Source: Amphibacillus sp052055485
GTDB taxonomy: Bacteria > Bacillota > Bacilli > Bacillales > Amphibacillaceae
Length of the DNA: 64,000 nucleotides
Reading direction: 5' to 3'
Assembly (NCBI RefSeq): GCF_052055485.1
Contig: NZ_CP197171.1
Span: 3,935,371-3,999,370, forward strand
Below, piece by piece: positions 8,369 through 21,475 of the stretch. A model generated the notes under the pieces. It searched no databases. It was given only the letters and a program-made list of their open reading frames with translations, and was not told where the DNA came from. How positions within the stretch are numbered: the first letter of the stretch is position 1; each line of letters opens with the position of its first letter. Both the position numbers and the translations under genes were made by a program.

Positions 8369-9268
8369 TTAGCTTTTAAAATAATAAAAGTTTGTCGTTT
8401 TAATACCTGGAAAGAAACCAAGTTTATCATACACCGATTCAGCTGGATTTCCCACATATACAAAAAGACGTAAAAAATCATACTTCTCTCTTAAAGTATG
8501 TAACGCATGTTTTAGCATTTTTGTTGCAAGTCCTTTTCTACGATATTCACTAGATACAGCGACATCATAAACTAACGGCATACCTTCCCAAGATGATATT
8601 AAACAGGCAGCAATAACCTCATCACTCGAATCAAAAACAATACTTGAAGCCTCATTTAATAATGTATCACTGTCATTATCTCGAAAATATTTAGTTACTG
8701 ACTTCAGCTGCTCATCTAATGTATTTAGTCCATCAAAACCTAAATTGTCATAGTTTTCAAAGAATAGCTTAGATATATCGTCTATATATTGACTATTTGG
8801 ACGAGATATTTTCATATATTCATCCCATTGAATATGAGCAAATCTTTCAGTTGGTCTTATCATGCAACGCCTCGTCTTTAATGGAATGAAGCCAAGTTTT
8901 AATAAATGTTCAGCTTGAGATGGCAAAATTCCAAAAGCATTAATAACTTCACCTTTTGCTGCATGATCCATGAAAAGCTTCACTATTTTTTCTAACAATA
9001 AATTTTCATCTATAAAAGGCGGAATGGTAAATAACGACATAAATGCATTCTTCTTAAAAACGACTCCCCCAATTCGATTATTACCCTTAAATACCCAAAA
9101 ACAATACTCCGAATCATCGACAGCCCTAATTCTTTTTTTCCACGTTTCTCTAAAACAAATATTTTCATGATAAATCGCTAAATGCTTTGCAAACTCTTTA
9201 TTACTTGCTCTTTCAAGTGTCATTTCATAAGATAAAACAGCTTTTGATTTATTTTTAACATCCAACAA
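8369..9268 (-). CDS. GNAT-family acetyltransferase with two GNAT-like halves
   Basis: A 299-residue protein. Residues about 155-290 form a recognisable GNAT N-acetyltransferase domain: VYDVAVSSEYRRKGLATKML contains the R/QxxGxG/A acetyl-CoA pyrophosphate loop, and AESVYDKLGFFPG is the usual C-terminal motif. The first half (about 15-140), with FWVFKGNNRIGGVVFKK, looks like a degenerate second GNAT fold without the CoA loop. The substrate is unknown. The only codon giving the full length is TTG at 9268 with AAGGGG upstream; an internal ATG 15 codons later is an alternative. Confidence 0.75.
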   Translation of the reverse strand: MLDVKNKSKAVLSYEMTLERASNKEFAKHLAIYHENICFRETWKKRIRAVDDSEYCFWVFKGNNRIGGVVFKKNAFMSLFTIPPFIDENLLLEKIVKLFMDHAAKGEVINAFGILPSQAEHLLKLGFIPLKTRRCMIRPTERFAHIQWDEYMKISRPNSQYIDDISKLFFENYDNLGFDGLNTLDEQLKSVTKYFRDNDSDTLLNEASSIVFDSSDEVIAACLISSWEGMPLVYDVAVSSEYRRKGLATKMLKHALHTLREKYDFLRLFVYVGNPAESVYDKLGFFPGIKTTNFYYFKS

Positions 9269-9470
9269 TCATATCAGCCCCTTCATTGATCTCATTTTGA
9301 ACAAACTGAGCAATCAGTTTGCTTTCCTTTAATAAGGCATAATATGTCATTATTGGAGGAGATATTCATTTCAACACACTACTGCTGATATATCCAACTG
9401 TAAGATCTGATCTAAAACAATTAGCAGCAATACTTATTCTCCACCATAGAGAAACTCGCTTGTTTTCTAT

Positions 9471-9506
9471 ATAAAAAAGACCTCCAACGCAAACGCGCTG
9501 AAAGTC
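9471..9506 (-). terminator. Terminator of the rRNA-tRNA operon
   Basis: On the minus strand a 12-bp stem (GACTTTCAGCGC with GCGTTGGAGGTC, including G-U pairs) with a GTTT loop is followed by TTTTTTAT. It lies 16 bp downstream of the last tRNA (Leu). Confidence 0.85.
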
Positions 9507-9521
9507 GAATTTAAAAATGAT

Positions 9522-9602
9522 ACCTGAGGTGGGATTCGAACCCACAAGCCCGAAGGCACGGCATTTTGAGTGCCGCGTGTATGCCAGTTCCACCACTCAG
9601 GC
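9522..9602 (-). tRNA. tRNA-Leu(CAA)
   Basis: Complete cloverleaf with a long variable arm; anticodon CAA in loop CTCAAAA. CCA is not encoded. Last tRNA before the terminator. Confidence 0.93.
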
Positions 9603-9612
9603 ATAATAAAGA

Positions 9613-9686
<74 letters not shown>

Positions 9687-9714
9687 ACTGGGTTTATAGT
9701 AGCCAAAATAAAAA

Positions 9715-9789
9715 TGGAGCGAAAGACGGGATTCGAACCCGCGACCCCCACCTTGGCAAGGTGGTGTTCTACCACTGAACTACTTTCGC
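9715..9789 (-). tRNA. tRNA-Gly(GCC)
   Basis: 75 nt with encoded CCA; anticodon GCC in CTTGCCAAG. Confidence 0.95.
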
Positions 9790-9794
9790 ATAAA

Positions 9795-9869
9795 TGGCTG
9801 GGCTAGCTGGATTCGAACCAACGAATGACGGTACCAAAAACCGTTGCCTTACCGCTTGGCTATAGCCCA
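9795..9869 (-). tRNA. tRNA-Gln(TTG)
   Basis: 75 nt with encoded CCA; anticodon TTG in loop TTTTGGT. Confidence 0.95.
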
Positions 9870-9901
9870 ATATATAAAACTAAATTTTTATTTTCTAAAG
9901 A

Positions 9902-9978
9902 TGGGGCGACCGGTGGGGATCGAACCCACGTATGCCGGAACCACAATCCGGTGCGTTAACCACTTCGCCACGACCGCC
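9902..9978 (-). tRNA. tRNA-His(GTG)
   Basis: 77 nt including the extra 5' G typical of tRNA-His and an encoded CCA; anticodon GTG. Confidence 0.95.
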
Positions 9979-9991
9979 ATAAAACAAAAAA

Positions 9992-10062
9992 CAGGGGTAG
10001 TAGGAATCGAACCCACACTGGAGGTTTTGGAGACCTCTGTTCTACCGTTAAACTATACCCCT
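9992..10062 (-). tRNA. tRNA-Trp(CCA)
   Basis: 71 nt; anticodon CCA in GTCTCCAAAAC; 3' CCA not encoded; discriminator G. Confidence 0.95.
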
Positions 10063-10085
10063 ATGTAGGAAAATTAAATAAAAAA

Positions 10086-10171
10086 TGGTGGAGGGAGTAG
10101 GACTCGAACCTACGAACCCGATGGGAGCGGATTTACAGTCCGCCGCGTTTGGCCAACTTCGCTATCCCTCC
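10086..10171 (-). tRNA. tRNA-Tyr(GTA)
   Basis: 86 nt with long variable arm and encoded CCA; anticodon GTA. In the B. subtilis trnD block, as I recall it, a tRNA-Thr sits between Phe and Tyr; here only 7 nt separate them and no Thr is present. Confidence 0.95.
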
Positions 10172-10178
10172 AAGAAAA

Positions 10179-10254
<76 letters not shown>

Positions 10255-10289
10255 AAAGAATGGATGATTTTTATGAATTAAGATATAAG

Positions 10290-10366
10290 TGGCGGTCCGG
10301 ACGGGACTCGAACCCGCGACCTCCTGCGTGACAGGCAGGCATTCTAACCAGCTGAACTACCGGACC
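10290..10366 (-). tRNA. tRNA-Asp(GTC)
   Basis: 77 nt with encoded CCA; anticodon GTC in CTGTCACG. Confidence 0.95.
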
Positions 10367-10402
10367 TACTAATTTATGTATTAACTTTATTGAAAATTAA
10401 AT

Positions 10403-10479
<77 letters not shown>

Positions 10480-10616
10480 ACGATAAAAAATATATAATTA
10501 TACTCTCATGCATAATACTAGAAAAAGACTGTTCGTCGTGTTGATAGTAATTTCGGTGAGGATTACACTCCTCACAAAGCCTACATTTGACGTTTTCTCA
10601 AGATGTTTACGGCTTT

Positions 10617-10635
10617 GCTCCACCTCGCGACGATA
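10617..10635 (-). repeat. Duplicated 5' edge of tRNA-fMet inside the tRNA operon
   Basis: Nineteen bases covering the first 13 nt of tRNA-fMet plus 6 nt of its upstream flank recur here with one mismatch (compare 10467-10485). The repeat is followed by unrelated sequence, making the Met-Val spacer about 175 nt, far longer than the others. A GTGAGGA/TCCTCAC hairpin lies in the same spacer (about 10556-10575). Confidence 0.6.
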
Positions 10636-10654
10636 TTTTTTAAAAAGTACTTCA

Positions 10655-10730
10655 TGGTGGAGGATGCAGGGCTCGAACCTGCGACCCCCTGCTTGTAAGG
10701 CAGATGCTCTCCCAGCTGAGCTAATCCTCC
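10655..10730 (-). tRNA. tRNA-Val(TAC)
   Basis: 76 nt with encoded CCA; anticodon TAC in CTTACAAG. Confidence 0.95.
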
Positions 10731-10784
10731 AGTAAAATAGGAAGTTTATTATTTGAATAATAAATGATCCTATAAATTTATTGA

Positions 10785-10856
10785 TGACCCGTACGGGATT
10801 CGAACCCGTGTTACCGCCGTGAAAGGGCGGTGTCTTAACCGCTTGACCAACGGGCC
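10785..10856 (-). tRNA. tRNA-Glu(TTC)
   Basis: 72 nt, CCA not encoded; anticodon TTC in CCTTTCACG. Confidence 0.95.
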
Positions 10857-10879
10857 TATGTAAGAAAACAAAGTTTATA

Positions 10880-10972
10880 TGGCGGAGAGCGAGGGATTTG
10901 AACCCTCGAGACAGCTTACACCGCCTACACGAGTTCCAGTCGTGCTCCTTCAGCCACTCGGACAGCTCTCCA
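10880..10972 (-). tRNA. tRNA-Ser(GGA)
   Basis: 93 nt with long variable arm and encoded CCA; anticodon GGA. The pseudogene at 4856-4947 derives from this type. Confidence 0.95.
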
Positions 10973-10975
10973 TTA

Positions 10976-11050
10976 TGGCTCCACAGGTAGGATTCGAACC
11001 TACGACCGATCGGTTAACAGCCGATTGCTCTACCACTGAGCTACTGTGGA
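10976..11050 (-). tRNA. tRNA-Asn(GTT)
   Basis: 75 nt with encoded CCA; anticodon GTT in CTGTTAACC. First tRNA after 5S rRNA. Confidence 0.95.
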
Positions 11051-11062
11051 ATGGAATGAATG

Positions 11063-11175
11063 CCTAGCGACGTCCTACTCTCGCAGGGAAAACCCAACTA
11101 CCATCGGCGCTGAAGAGCTTAACTGCTGTGTTCGGTATGGGAACAGGTGTGACCTCTTCGCTATTGTCACTAGAT
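11063..11175 (-). rRNA. rrf: 5S ribosomal RNA
   Basis: Conserved 5S core on the minus strand, including CCATACCGAACACAG, CGCCGATGGTAGT and GAGAGTAGGACGTCGC. The outer helix pairs CTAGTGAC with GTCGCTAG. It lies between 23S and the tRNA block. Ends are accurate to a few bases. Confidence 0.93.
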
Positions 11176-11571
11176 CATGAAGCATATTTCCAAGTGTTTA
11201 TTTTTACAAGGACAAGATATATTATATGCATTTTTAGACTAAAATGCAAGTGTTTTCAAGTAAAATTTATCTTTATTGAAAACAGAATATCATTATCTGA
11301 ATAATATACCTTCAAAACTAGATAAGAAACGCATCGGACAAGTCAAATCATGTAATTCAGCTTTACTGACCCAGCAACGATGTTGCTAAACGGTCGTTTC
11401 AGCTTTTTGGTATTATAATCTAGCTCTGTCATCCAACAACTGGGTGTCTTCGCCTATCGCCCTACGATAAGTCATCAGCGATTCACTCTCGTTCATCTTG
11501 ATTCCTTTATCTCAGTTGATCGGCTCCAGCCACTGCGTTGTTAAACGGATGACTCCGCTTTTTAATTTAGT
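11176..11571 (-). other. 23S-5S spacer
   Basis: About 395 bp of transcribed spacer. No tRNA is present. The stretch near 11500-11571 likely pairs with the region upstream of 23S as a processing stem. Nothing else is recognisable. Confidence 0.5.
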
Positions 11572-14488
<2,917 letters not shown>

Positions 14489-14681
14489 CGTTTGCACGCT
14501 TTACAGTAAAAAAGACTTGTTCTTACTTGATTTGATGTCTTGTCATATTTCTTATCTAGTTTTCAAGGTACAATACTTGCTTGAGAGATTGATCTCTCAA
14601 AACTGAACCAAACAACACATGTGTTAAGTATCATCTAAACTCAAGTTAGATGTTCCTATTAATCAGTCTAGCTCTGATTTT

Positions 14682-16258
<1,577 letters not shown>

Positions 16259-16260
16259 GA

Positions 16261-16703
16261 ATGAGCATCTCTTCTACTCTGCTTTGAAGCACTAGCTTCT
16301 TCTTACTTCTTTACTTAACTTAATGGTTGTTTGGATTCAGTTTTCAAAGATCAATTAAGTGCCGTCTTTTTTTGCGACAGCTTTTATAGTATATGATAAT
16401 CCAGATGCATTTGTCAATCATTTTTTAAAAGAAAATCTCATCCAAATTTTAACTATAAAAATAATCACTTAAGATTTATTCAGACAAACTCTAGTTCGAA
16501 AGCATTGCTTCGATACTCTTGCTTCAAGCAACGTTTATAACTATATCATGTTTTTTTATTTTAGCCAATCTTTTTTTGAAAAATGATTGTGTCAAGTATT
16601 TGTGGGAGTTTTTTTATGTCCCTTATTTTATATTGTTTTTAGCCTATGATTTGGCAGCGTTGTCACTCCTGTATTCCTTTAAAAGAAAAGCTATTTTAAC
16701 TTT
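16261..16703. other. rRNA promoter region and left end of the IS
   Basis: Holds the rRNA leader and promoter, then the IS left terminal repeat at 16599-16608. A weak plus-strand open frame (16519-16707) has no ribosome binding site or recognisable product and is probably noise. Confidence 0.5.
16388..16417 (-). promoter_or_regulatory. rRNA operon promoter
   Basis: On the minus strand TTGACA (16412-16417) and TATACT (16388-16393) are 18 bp apart, about 130 bp upstream of 16S. Confidence 0.8.
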
Positions 16704-18053
16704 TTAAAATCCTCTTAAACCTTTCAGAGCTTCTGTAATAGGAGCCCCCATTGCTTGTTTCAAATAACCTAAATTCTGACGAGTGGCTTCTGTCGCACTG
16801 TTTTTCAGCTTCTCAACGAAGTGTTTAGGTGGCTTTTCAGCTTTGGGCTCTTCAGTGAATGCCTGCGTTTGCTCAAGGATTCCATGTAACGTTTTAATCT
16901 CTAAATTGTCTTTTAGAGCCACCATGACATCGACGAATTTATCAAGCCCTCGATCACTCCAGCTACGACCGTGGTTGAGTCTTCTCGCAAACACACTCAT
17001 GGTTCCTTCTGCACTACCCATTGGGCGAAAACCGGTTATATCTATCCCTTTTCTCTCTAATTTTTTACGGTAATCTCCGAGTGCCTTCGGATACTTTGAG
17101 AGCTGAGCGATTAAGGCTTCCAACTCTTCTTCCTTCTTTTCATTTTCCAGTGTCCCCACTGCACTATTTAATTCCACCATAAACCCTTCCCAATCATAAA
17201 CAGCTAGCTTCTTTTGGATCGAACGGGATCTTGGATGCCCTCGAAAGATCAGGCGGACATCACGAGCGACATGAAAACGATCAATGACAAAAGTAGCGTT
17301 CTTCTGGAAATAGTCTCGACAAGACGTGATCCAATTCGCTCCATCTCCATTGATGACGAGATGGTGTCGCGTTGGGTCATATTCATAAGTGGTCATCAGA
17401 TAGGTCTCAAACGCTTCCCAAAATGGACCGTTGCCTTCATGAATAAAATGACGTTTCTCGATGAGTTTCGCTCGCTTGCCATTCATCTCCCATCCTTGAT
17501 GGGTACTTGCTATTTTAAGTTCTCTTCCTTTTTTCCCTTTCTCTTGGCTCTTTGTATTTAAGCCATCCACTTCAACGAATAAAACATCTTGTTCAAGGGG
17601 GACAGACTCTTCTGGAACCACTTCCGTATGCAAAAGCTGTTGACGGATCCCTTCATGACTGATGACAGGATACCCTAAGAACCTTTCGAGTACCTTTCCA
17701 GCTTGTCGATAGGAAGCACCTGTGACAGCTAGTTCAATCGCCAAATCTTGCACGACTGGACTCATTCCTTTTGTTCCATCAAAGGCTAAATATTGATCTA
17801 ATAAGTACACATATTTCCCTGTTACTTTATCTTGGTAATAATTTCTCTTCAGCTCGACTTGTCCAAAAACAGATTCAAACGATAACGTACGTTTATCTTT
17901 TAAGTAAAATCTTTGTTTGTCTCTTCCTAAAGCAATCGCCTGATCAAACTCCTGAAGGATTTTTGACATCATCTGTGAAAAACTTTCTTGTAAGGTACGG
18001 TATATTATTTCTTCTAACTCTTTCATTGTCAGCTGAGATATGATATCTTTCAT
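16704..18053 (-). CDS. ISLre2-family transposase (UPF0236 type)
   Basis: A 449-residue transposase. The N-terminal region contains the typical FESVFGQVELKRNYYQDK segment. The central part has ELAVTGASYRQAGKVLERF and DVLFVEVDGLNTK, holding acidic residues expected in the DDE-like catalytic core. LVINGDGANWI, FVIDRFHVARD and the late GSAEGTMS follow. Length matches the family. The gene is intact and flanked by inverted ends, so it may still be active. ATG at 18053 has AGAAAGAGG upstream. Confidence 0.88.
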   Translation of the reverse strand: MKDIISQLTMKELEEIIYRTLQESFSQMMSKILQEFDQAIALGRDKQRFYLKDKRTLSFESVFGQVELKRNYYQDKVTGKYVYLLDQYLAFDGTKGMSPVVQDLAIELAVTGASYRQAGKVLERFLGYPVISHEGIRQQLLHTEVVPEESVPLEQDVLFVEVDGLNTKSQEKGKKGRELKIASTHQGWEMNGKRAKLIEKRHFIHEGNGPFWEAFETYLMTTYEYDPTRHHLVINGDGANWITSCRDYFQKNATFVIDRFHVARDVRLIFRGHPRSRSIQKKLAVYDWEGFMVELNSAVGTLENEKKEEELEALIAQLSKYPKALGDYRKKLERKGIDITGFRPMGSAEGTMSVFARRLNHGRSWSDRGLDKFVDVMVALKDNLEIKTLHGILEQTQAFTEEPKAEKPPKHFVEKLKNSATEATRQNLGYLKQAMGAPITEALKGLRGF

Positions 18054-18162
18054 ATGAGGACCTCTTTCTATAGTTTTTGTTTGTCGTAAACTTAACTATA
18101 TAAAATAAGGTCCTCTTTTTCATCTCAAACGACTTATCTACTACCGCGCTTTCGCTTGGTGC

Positions 18163-18210
18163 CCCTGTCATGGGTGTTAAAGTCTAACGACTTTAACACC
18201 CATGACAGGG
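18163..18210. repeat. Perfect 22-bp inverted repeat just inside the IS right end
   Basis: Two 22-bp arms (18163-18184 and 18189-18210), beginning CCCTGTCATGGGTG and ending CACCCATGACAGGG, are separated by TAAC. The outer CCCT/AGGG abuts the terminal repeat of the IS. It could stop outside transcription entering the transposase gene, or be a structural part of the IS end. No T run follows on either strand. Confidence 0.75.
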
Positions 18211-18550
18211 AAAATTTACTCCCACAAACATTTTACTCTAACTTGAAAAATATTTTAGTTGGGCTAAATATTAAATTGTGCATGACCTACAATATATATT
18301 ATACGGTTTAAAAATTAATTTATCGTATTAACACCTTTGAGAAGCTTATTTTCACTTAATCTTTTTTAGCAAAGGTATGCTTTCTTCTACTTGAAATTTT
18401 TAAATTTCTACTTCGTCGAATAATTTTTTGGGGGACTCAAAATAAAGATAATACTAATTCTTACGATATGATTGTACAGTAGCCTTCTATAACGCGATGA
18501 CTTGTCCCGTCCAAAAGCACTTGCTTAAATCACCCGCTTCTAAATTATAA

Positions 18551-18600
18551 AGCGAAACTTCAATCAGTGGGAGTTTTACGGACGGTTATCTGTGATAAAA
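18551..18600 (+). repeat. Intergenic repeat family, minimal copy
   Basis: About 50 bp that joins the two conserved ends of the family directly: AGCGAAACTTCAATCAGTGG at one end, and TTTTACGGACGGTTATCTG with GTGATAAA at the other. Only one GGGAGTTTT is present, whereas larger copies have GGGAG-like sequence on both sides of their internal insert. Confidence 0.7.
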
Positions 18601-18609
18601 CAAATTAAA

Positions 18610-18648
18610 AACACCTCTATTACTTCAACCCATAATAATGGAGGTGTT
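18610..18648 (-). terminator. perR terminator
   Basis: On the minus strand AACACCTC and GAGGTGTT pair across a 23-nt loop and are followed by TTTAA, 12 bp after the perR stop. Confidence 0.65.
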
Positions 18649-18659
18649 CTTTATATTCA

Positions 18660-19103
18660 TTAAGCTTTATTTTTACAGTCTGGACAAGTTCCATAGATCT
18701 CCATACGGTGATGACTTATTGTAAAACCAGTAACCTTTTCAGCTAATGATTCAACTTCATCCAAGGTTGGGTAATGGAAGTCAACAATTTTACCACACGA
18801 CTCACAAATCACATGGTAGTGCCTGGATGTTGAATAATCAAAACGACTCGAGGCATCTCCATAGGTTAGCTCTTTCACAAGACCAATTTCTTTGAAAACA
18901 CGTAAATTATTATAAACCGTTGCAACACTCATATTTGGAAATTTACCTTCCAATGCTTTATAAATTTCATCAGCTGTTGGATGTGTTTTTGCATTAACTA
19001 GAAATTCTAGCACTGCAAAACGCTGCGGAGTAATACGAACTCCTGATTGTTTTAGACGTTCTACCGCTTCTTGCAGTTCATTATGCTCATGATGTTCATG
19101 CAT
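18660..19103 (-). CDS. perR: Peroxide-responsive repressor PerR (Fur family)
   Basis: A 147-residue Fur-family metalloregulator. In B. subtilis, PerR with bound Fe(II) represses peroxide-defence genes and is inactivated by metal-catalysed oxidation of histidines. Visible here are the winged-helix domain (GVRITPQRFAVLEFL, then PNMSVATVYNNLRVFKE), the histidine of KTHPTADEIY, the HYHVICESCG metal site, and two CxxC pairs (CESC, CPDC) for structural zinc. I start at 19103 (MHEHHEHNE) because GAGGTGG lies 6 nt upstream; longer frames run through this site. Synteny with bcp and the rRNA operon supports PerR over Fur or Zur. Confidence 0.93.
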   Translation of the reverse strand: MHEHHEHNELQEAVERLKQSGVRITPQRFAVLEFLVNAKTHPTADEIYKALEGKFPNMSVATVYNNLRVFKEIGLVKELTYGDASSRFDYSTSRHYHVICESCGKIVDFHYPTLDEVESLAEKVTGFTISHHRMEIYGTCPDCKNKA

Positions 19104-19269
19104 GACCATCCACCTCGCTTTCATTAAAATAAATTTAAAGGAATTATTATTGACCATTGTAACCATTAATCCTCATATTATTGAGAATTAATACTCTACT
19201 ATATTAAAAACGACAGGCTAATTTTTCATTTTATATAAGTTTCATTATTCAATAATTGCCATTATTACT

Positions 19270-19284
19270 TTATAATTCTTATAA
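19270..19284. promoter_or_regulatory. Probable PerR box
   Basis: TTATAATTCTTATAA matches the PerR consensus TTATAATNATTATAA at all but one position. It lies 167 bp upstream of perR, consistent with autoregulation, and about 80 bp past the end of the next gene. Confidence 0.7.
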
Positions 19285-19365
19285 TTAGTTTAACCATAAT
19301 ACGTTCTTATGTCAATAAAACAACCTTTTATTAAAAAAAGTAAGGTGAATATCAAATATCTGCTT

Positions 19366-19926
19366 TTACTCTACTTGAAAACTTTCCTCTTCAAATGCAC
19401 TAAACGCATTCACATATCTTGCACTAACAAATAACAGATCAGATAGACGATTCAAAAATACCAATACAAGTGGATTAATTTCATCCTTCAAACTAACAAC
19501 TTGGCGTTCAGCTCTCCTTACAATTGTTCTGGCTTGGTGTAACATGGCACTTGTTTGATGACCATTAGGTAAAATGAATTGAGTTAAAGAAGGGATTTGC
19601 TTTTCCCAATTATCAATAGCATCCTCCATTTGGTCAATATGTTTTTGGGTAATTTGCCAAGGCACATCTTTACCTTTTGGTGTCGACAATTCTGAGCCAA
19701 CATGAAAGAGTAGTGTTTGAACTTTTTTCATCCAATAAAGAAACGTTTTCCGCTCTGATAGAGACCAAGAAATTCCTTGATCAATTGTACTTAAAGCTAC
19801 ACCGATAACTGCATTCGCTTCATCACATGTTCCATAAGCTTCAACACGCAAATGGTTCTTGCCAATTCTTTCTCCATATATTAAAGACGTCTCCCCTTGA
19901 TCTCCTGTCCTCGTATATATTTGCAT
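19366..19926 (-). CDS. ATP:cob(I)alamin adenosyltransferase, PduO type
   Basis: A 186-residue homologue of the PduO/YvqK adenosyltransferases, which transfer the adenosyl group of ATP to cob(I)alamin to make coenzyme B12. The N-terminal MQIYTRTGDQGETSL ATP loop, YGTCDEANAVIG, and the C-terminal ARTIVRRAERQV helix and NRLSDLLFVSARYVN are all typical. Start ATG at 19926 behind CAGGGGG. The upstream dehydrogenase gene ends 2 bp before this start, so the two are cotranscribed. Nothing nearby uses B12, so the need is for some gene elsewhere. Confidence 0.9.
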   Translation of the reverse strand: MQIYTRTGDQGETSLIYGERIGKNHLRVEAYGTCDEANAVIGVALSTIDQGISWSLSERKTFLYWMKKVQTLLFHVGSELSTPKGKDVPWQITQKHIDQMEDAIDNWEKQIPSLTQFILPNGHQTSAMLHQARTIVRRAERQVVSLKDEINPLVLVFLNRLSDLLFVSARYVNAFSAFEEESFQVE

Positions 19927-19927
19927 G

Positions 19928-20878
19928 TTAATACCCCCTGTCAAGATTTATTTGATTTACAGAAACAGATCCTTCCTTAATAAAACTGACTAAGTTTTCA
20001 CGAAATATTTCTATTGCTCGAGGTACATATTGCTCTGACTTACCTGATATATGTGGGGTAAGTGTTACTTTTTCATGAGTCCACAATGGACTTTCTTGCG
20101 GTAATGGCTCTGTTTGGGTTACATCTAAGATAGCATGTTCAATTTGATTGTCATTCAAGGCTTTTAAAAGTGTCTCTTCAGCTACTACATTTCCCCTACC
20201 CATATTTAAAAAGATAGCTCTACTTTTCATCCATTTAAAATGATCATCTTGATAATATCCCTCCGTTTCCTTTGTACTTGGTAAGATAGAGACAACAAAA
20301 TCAGCAGTCTCTAAAGCACTTTTTATTGAACTATTTTGATAGACATGATCAAAATAAGGACGTGTTCCACCAGCTTTTGTCACTGCAATTGTTTCCATTT
20401 GAAAGGCTTGACCAAGACGCGCCACCTCTTCACCAATAGCACCAGCACCTACAATCGTTAATGTACAACCTGCTATTTCACGCATCTCTATTGTTTTATC
20501 CCAAACCTTATTTTGCTGTCGCTCAGCCAAGGCTAGATGATTTTTATAATGACTTAACAGCATCGTTAAAGCATATTCCGCCATCGGTATTTTATGTATC
20601 CCTCGAACATTTGTCATCAAAATATTTCGCTGTTGAATACGCTCATTTGGCATTTTATCTATCCCTGCTGACATAACCATAATCCACTTTAACTGTTTAG
20701 CTTGATCAATATGTTTGACTTCGATATCGCTGCCATAAGTTAGCAAAACATCTGCTTCTGACAGGTATTCACTTGCCTGATCAATATTGTCCATGAATTT
20801 AAAGGTGACTTTCTCAAAATCTTTCTTAAGTTGCTGTTCTATATCTTCAGTAAACCTAGTACTAGATAAGATAAGCAT
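19928..20878 (-). CDS. D-2-hydroxyacid dehydrogenase family protein
   Basis: A 316-residue NAD(P)-dependent dehydrogenase of the D-isomer 2-hydroxyacid family. GAGAIGEEVARLG near residue 140 is the Rossmann dinucleotide loop. FLNMGRGNVVAEETL, ILDVTQTEPLP and LTPHISGKS hold the expected Arg/Glu/His catalytic elements. The substrate cannot be read from sequence. ATG at 20878 follows GAGGGGGGA. First gene of an operon with the adenosyltransferase. Confidence 0.85.
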   Translation of the reverse strand: MLILSSTRFTEDIEQQLKKDFEKVTFKFMDNIDQASEYLSEADVLLTYGSDIEVKHIDQAKQLKWIMVMSAGIDKMPNERIQQRNILMTNVRGIHKIPMAEYALTMLLSHYKNHLALAERQQNKVWDKTIEMREIAGCTLTIVGAGAIGEEVARLGQAFQMETIAVTKAGGTRPYFDHVYQNSSIKSALETADFVVSILPSTKETEGYYQDDHFKWMKSRAIFLNMGRGNVVAEETLLKALNDNQIEHAILDVTQTEPLPQESPLWTHEKVTLTPHISGKSEQYVPRAIEIFRENLVSFIKEGSVSVNQINLDRGY

Positions 20879-20965
20879 AAACAATCCCCCCTCATCTCTC
20901 ATTATATATAATTTAATATCCCCTAAAATTAAGAAGTTTAATAAAAAATTGCTATATCAGTTGAA

Positions 20966-20998
20966 AGCGCCAGTCCTAATAAAATAAGAACTAGCGCT
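20966..20998 (-). terminator. bcp terminator
   Basis: On the minus strand AGCGCTAGTTCT pairs with AGGACTGGCGCT (two G-U pairs), followed by TTTC, 10 bp after the bcp stop. Confidence 0.75.
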
Positions 20999-21007
20999 AA
21001 TCATCTA

Positions 21008-21475
21008 TTATCCTTCAATTTCTCGAACAGCTTGTAAGACCTCTTCAACATGTCCGTCTAATTGAACATCTAAAAATACTTTTTGAACAATGCCTGATCG
21101 ATCAATAATAAATGTAGAACGTTGATTACTATAATACTCCTGTCCTGATTTTTTCTTTAATGTCCAAACCCCAAATTTTTCTGCCAGCTGATACTTCTCA
21201 TCAACAATAAGTGTGTAAGGTAAATCATGTTGTTCTTTGAATGATTCGTGACTTTCTTTTGAATCAGGACTTACTCCAATTATTGTTGCGTTTAATTGTG
21301 AAAATTTATCATGGTTATCACGGAATGAACATGCTTGAGCAGTACATCCCGGCGTGTTATCCTTTGGGTAAAAATATAATACAACAACCTCACCTTTAAA
21401 ATCCGGTAATGATATTCTCTCACCTTCACTTGTTATTAATGGTAGATTAGGAACAGAATCGCCCACTTTAATCAT
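21008..21475 (-). CDS. bcp: Thioredoxin-dependent thiol peroxidase (peroxiredoxin Bcp)
   Basis: A 155-residue atypical 2-Cys peroxiredoxin that reduces hydrogen peroxide and organic hydroperoxides with electrons from thioredoxin. YFYPKDNTPGCTAQACSFRD holds the peroxidatic cysteine (in PGCT) and the resolving cysteine five residues later. GVSPDSKESH, WTLKKKSG and QRSTFIID are also typical. Corresponds in position to ygaF of B. subtilis, near perR. ATG at 21475 behind AAGGAAGG. PerR control is plausible but I see no strong box directly upstream. Confidence 0.93.
   Translation of the reverse strand: MIKVGDSVPNLPLITSEGERISLPDFKGEVVVLYFYPKDNTPGCTAQACSFRDNHDKFSQLNATIIGVSPDSKESHESFKEQHDLPYTLIVDEKYQLAEKFGVWTLKKKSGQEYYSNQRSTFIIDRSGIVQKVFLDVQLDGHVEEVLQAVREIEG

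Larger units (their letters stand above)
16599..18228 (-). mobile_element. ISLre2-family insertion sequence
   Basis: About 1.63 kb between imperfect inverted ends starting TTTGTGGGAG (16599-16608, and reverse complement at 18219-18228). The similarity extends inward as a T-rich stretch followed by CCCT. It carries one transposase gene. I see no clear target-site duplication next to these ends, so the exact borders are uncertain. The element separates the rRNA operon from perR. Confidence 0.7.
18229..18659. other. Intergenic region between IS and perR
   Basis: AT-rich sequence with the minimal intergenic repeat at 18551-18600 and the perR terminator at 18610-18648. The stretch 18485-18550 resembles internal parts of the larger repeat copies (GACTTGTCCCGTCC). 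No gene seen. Confidence 0.45.

Noticed and set aside
16519..16707. 62-codon hydrophobic plus-strand frame next to the IS
   Set aside because: It runs across the IS left terminal repeat and has no ribosome binding site.
18163..18210. Ordinary Rho-independent terminator
   Set aside because: The stem is perfect, but no T run follows on either strand; recorded as an inverted repeat instead.
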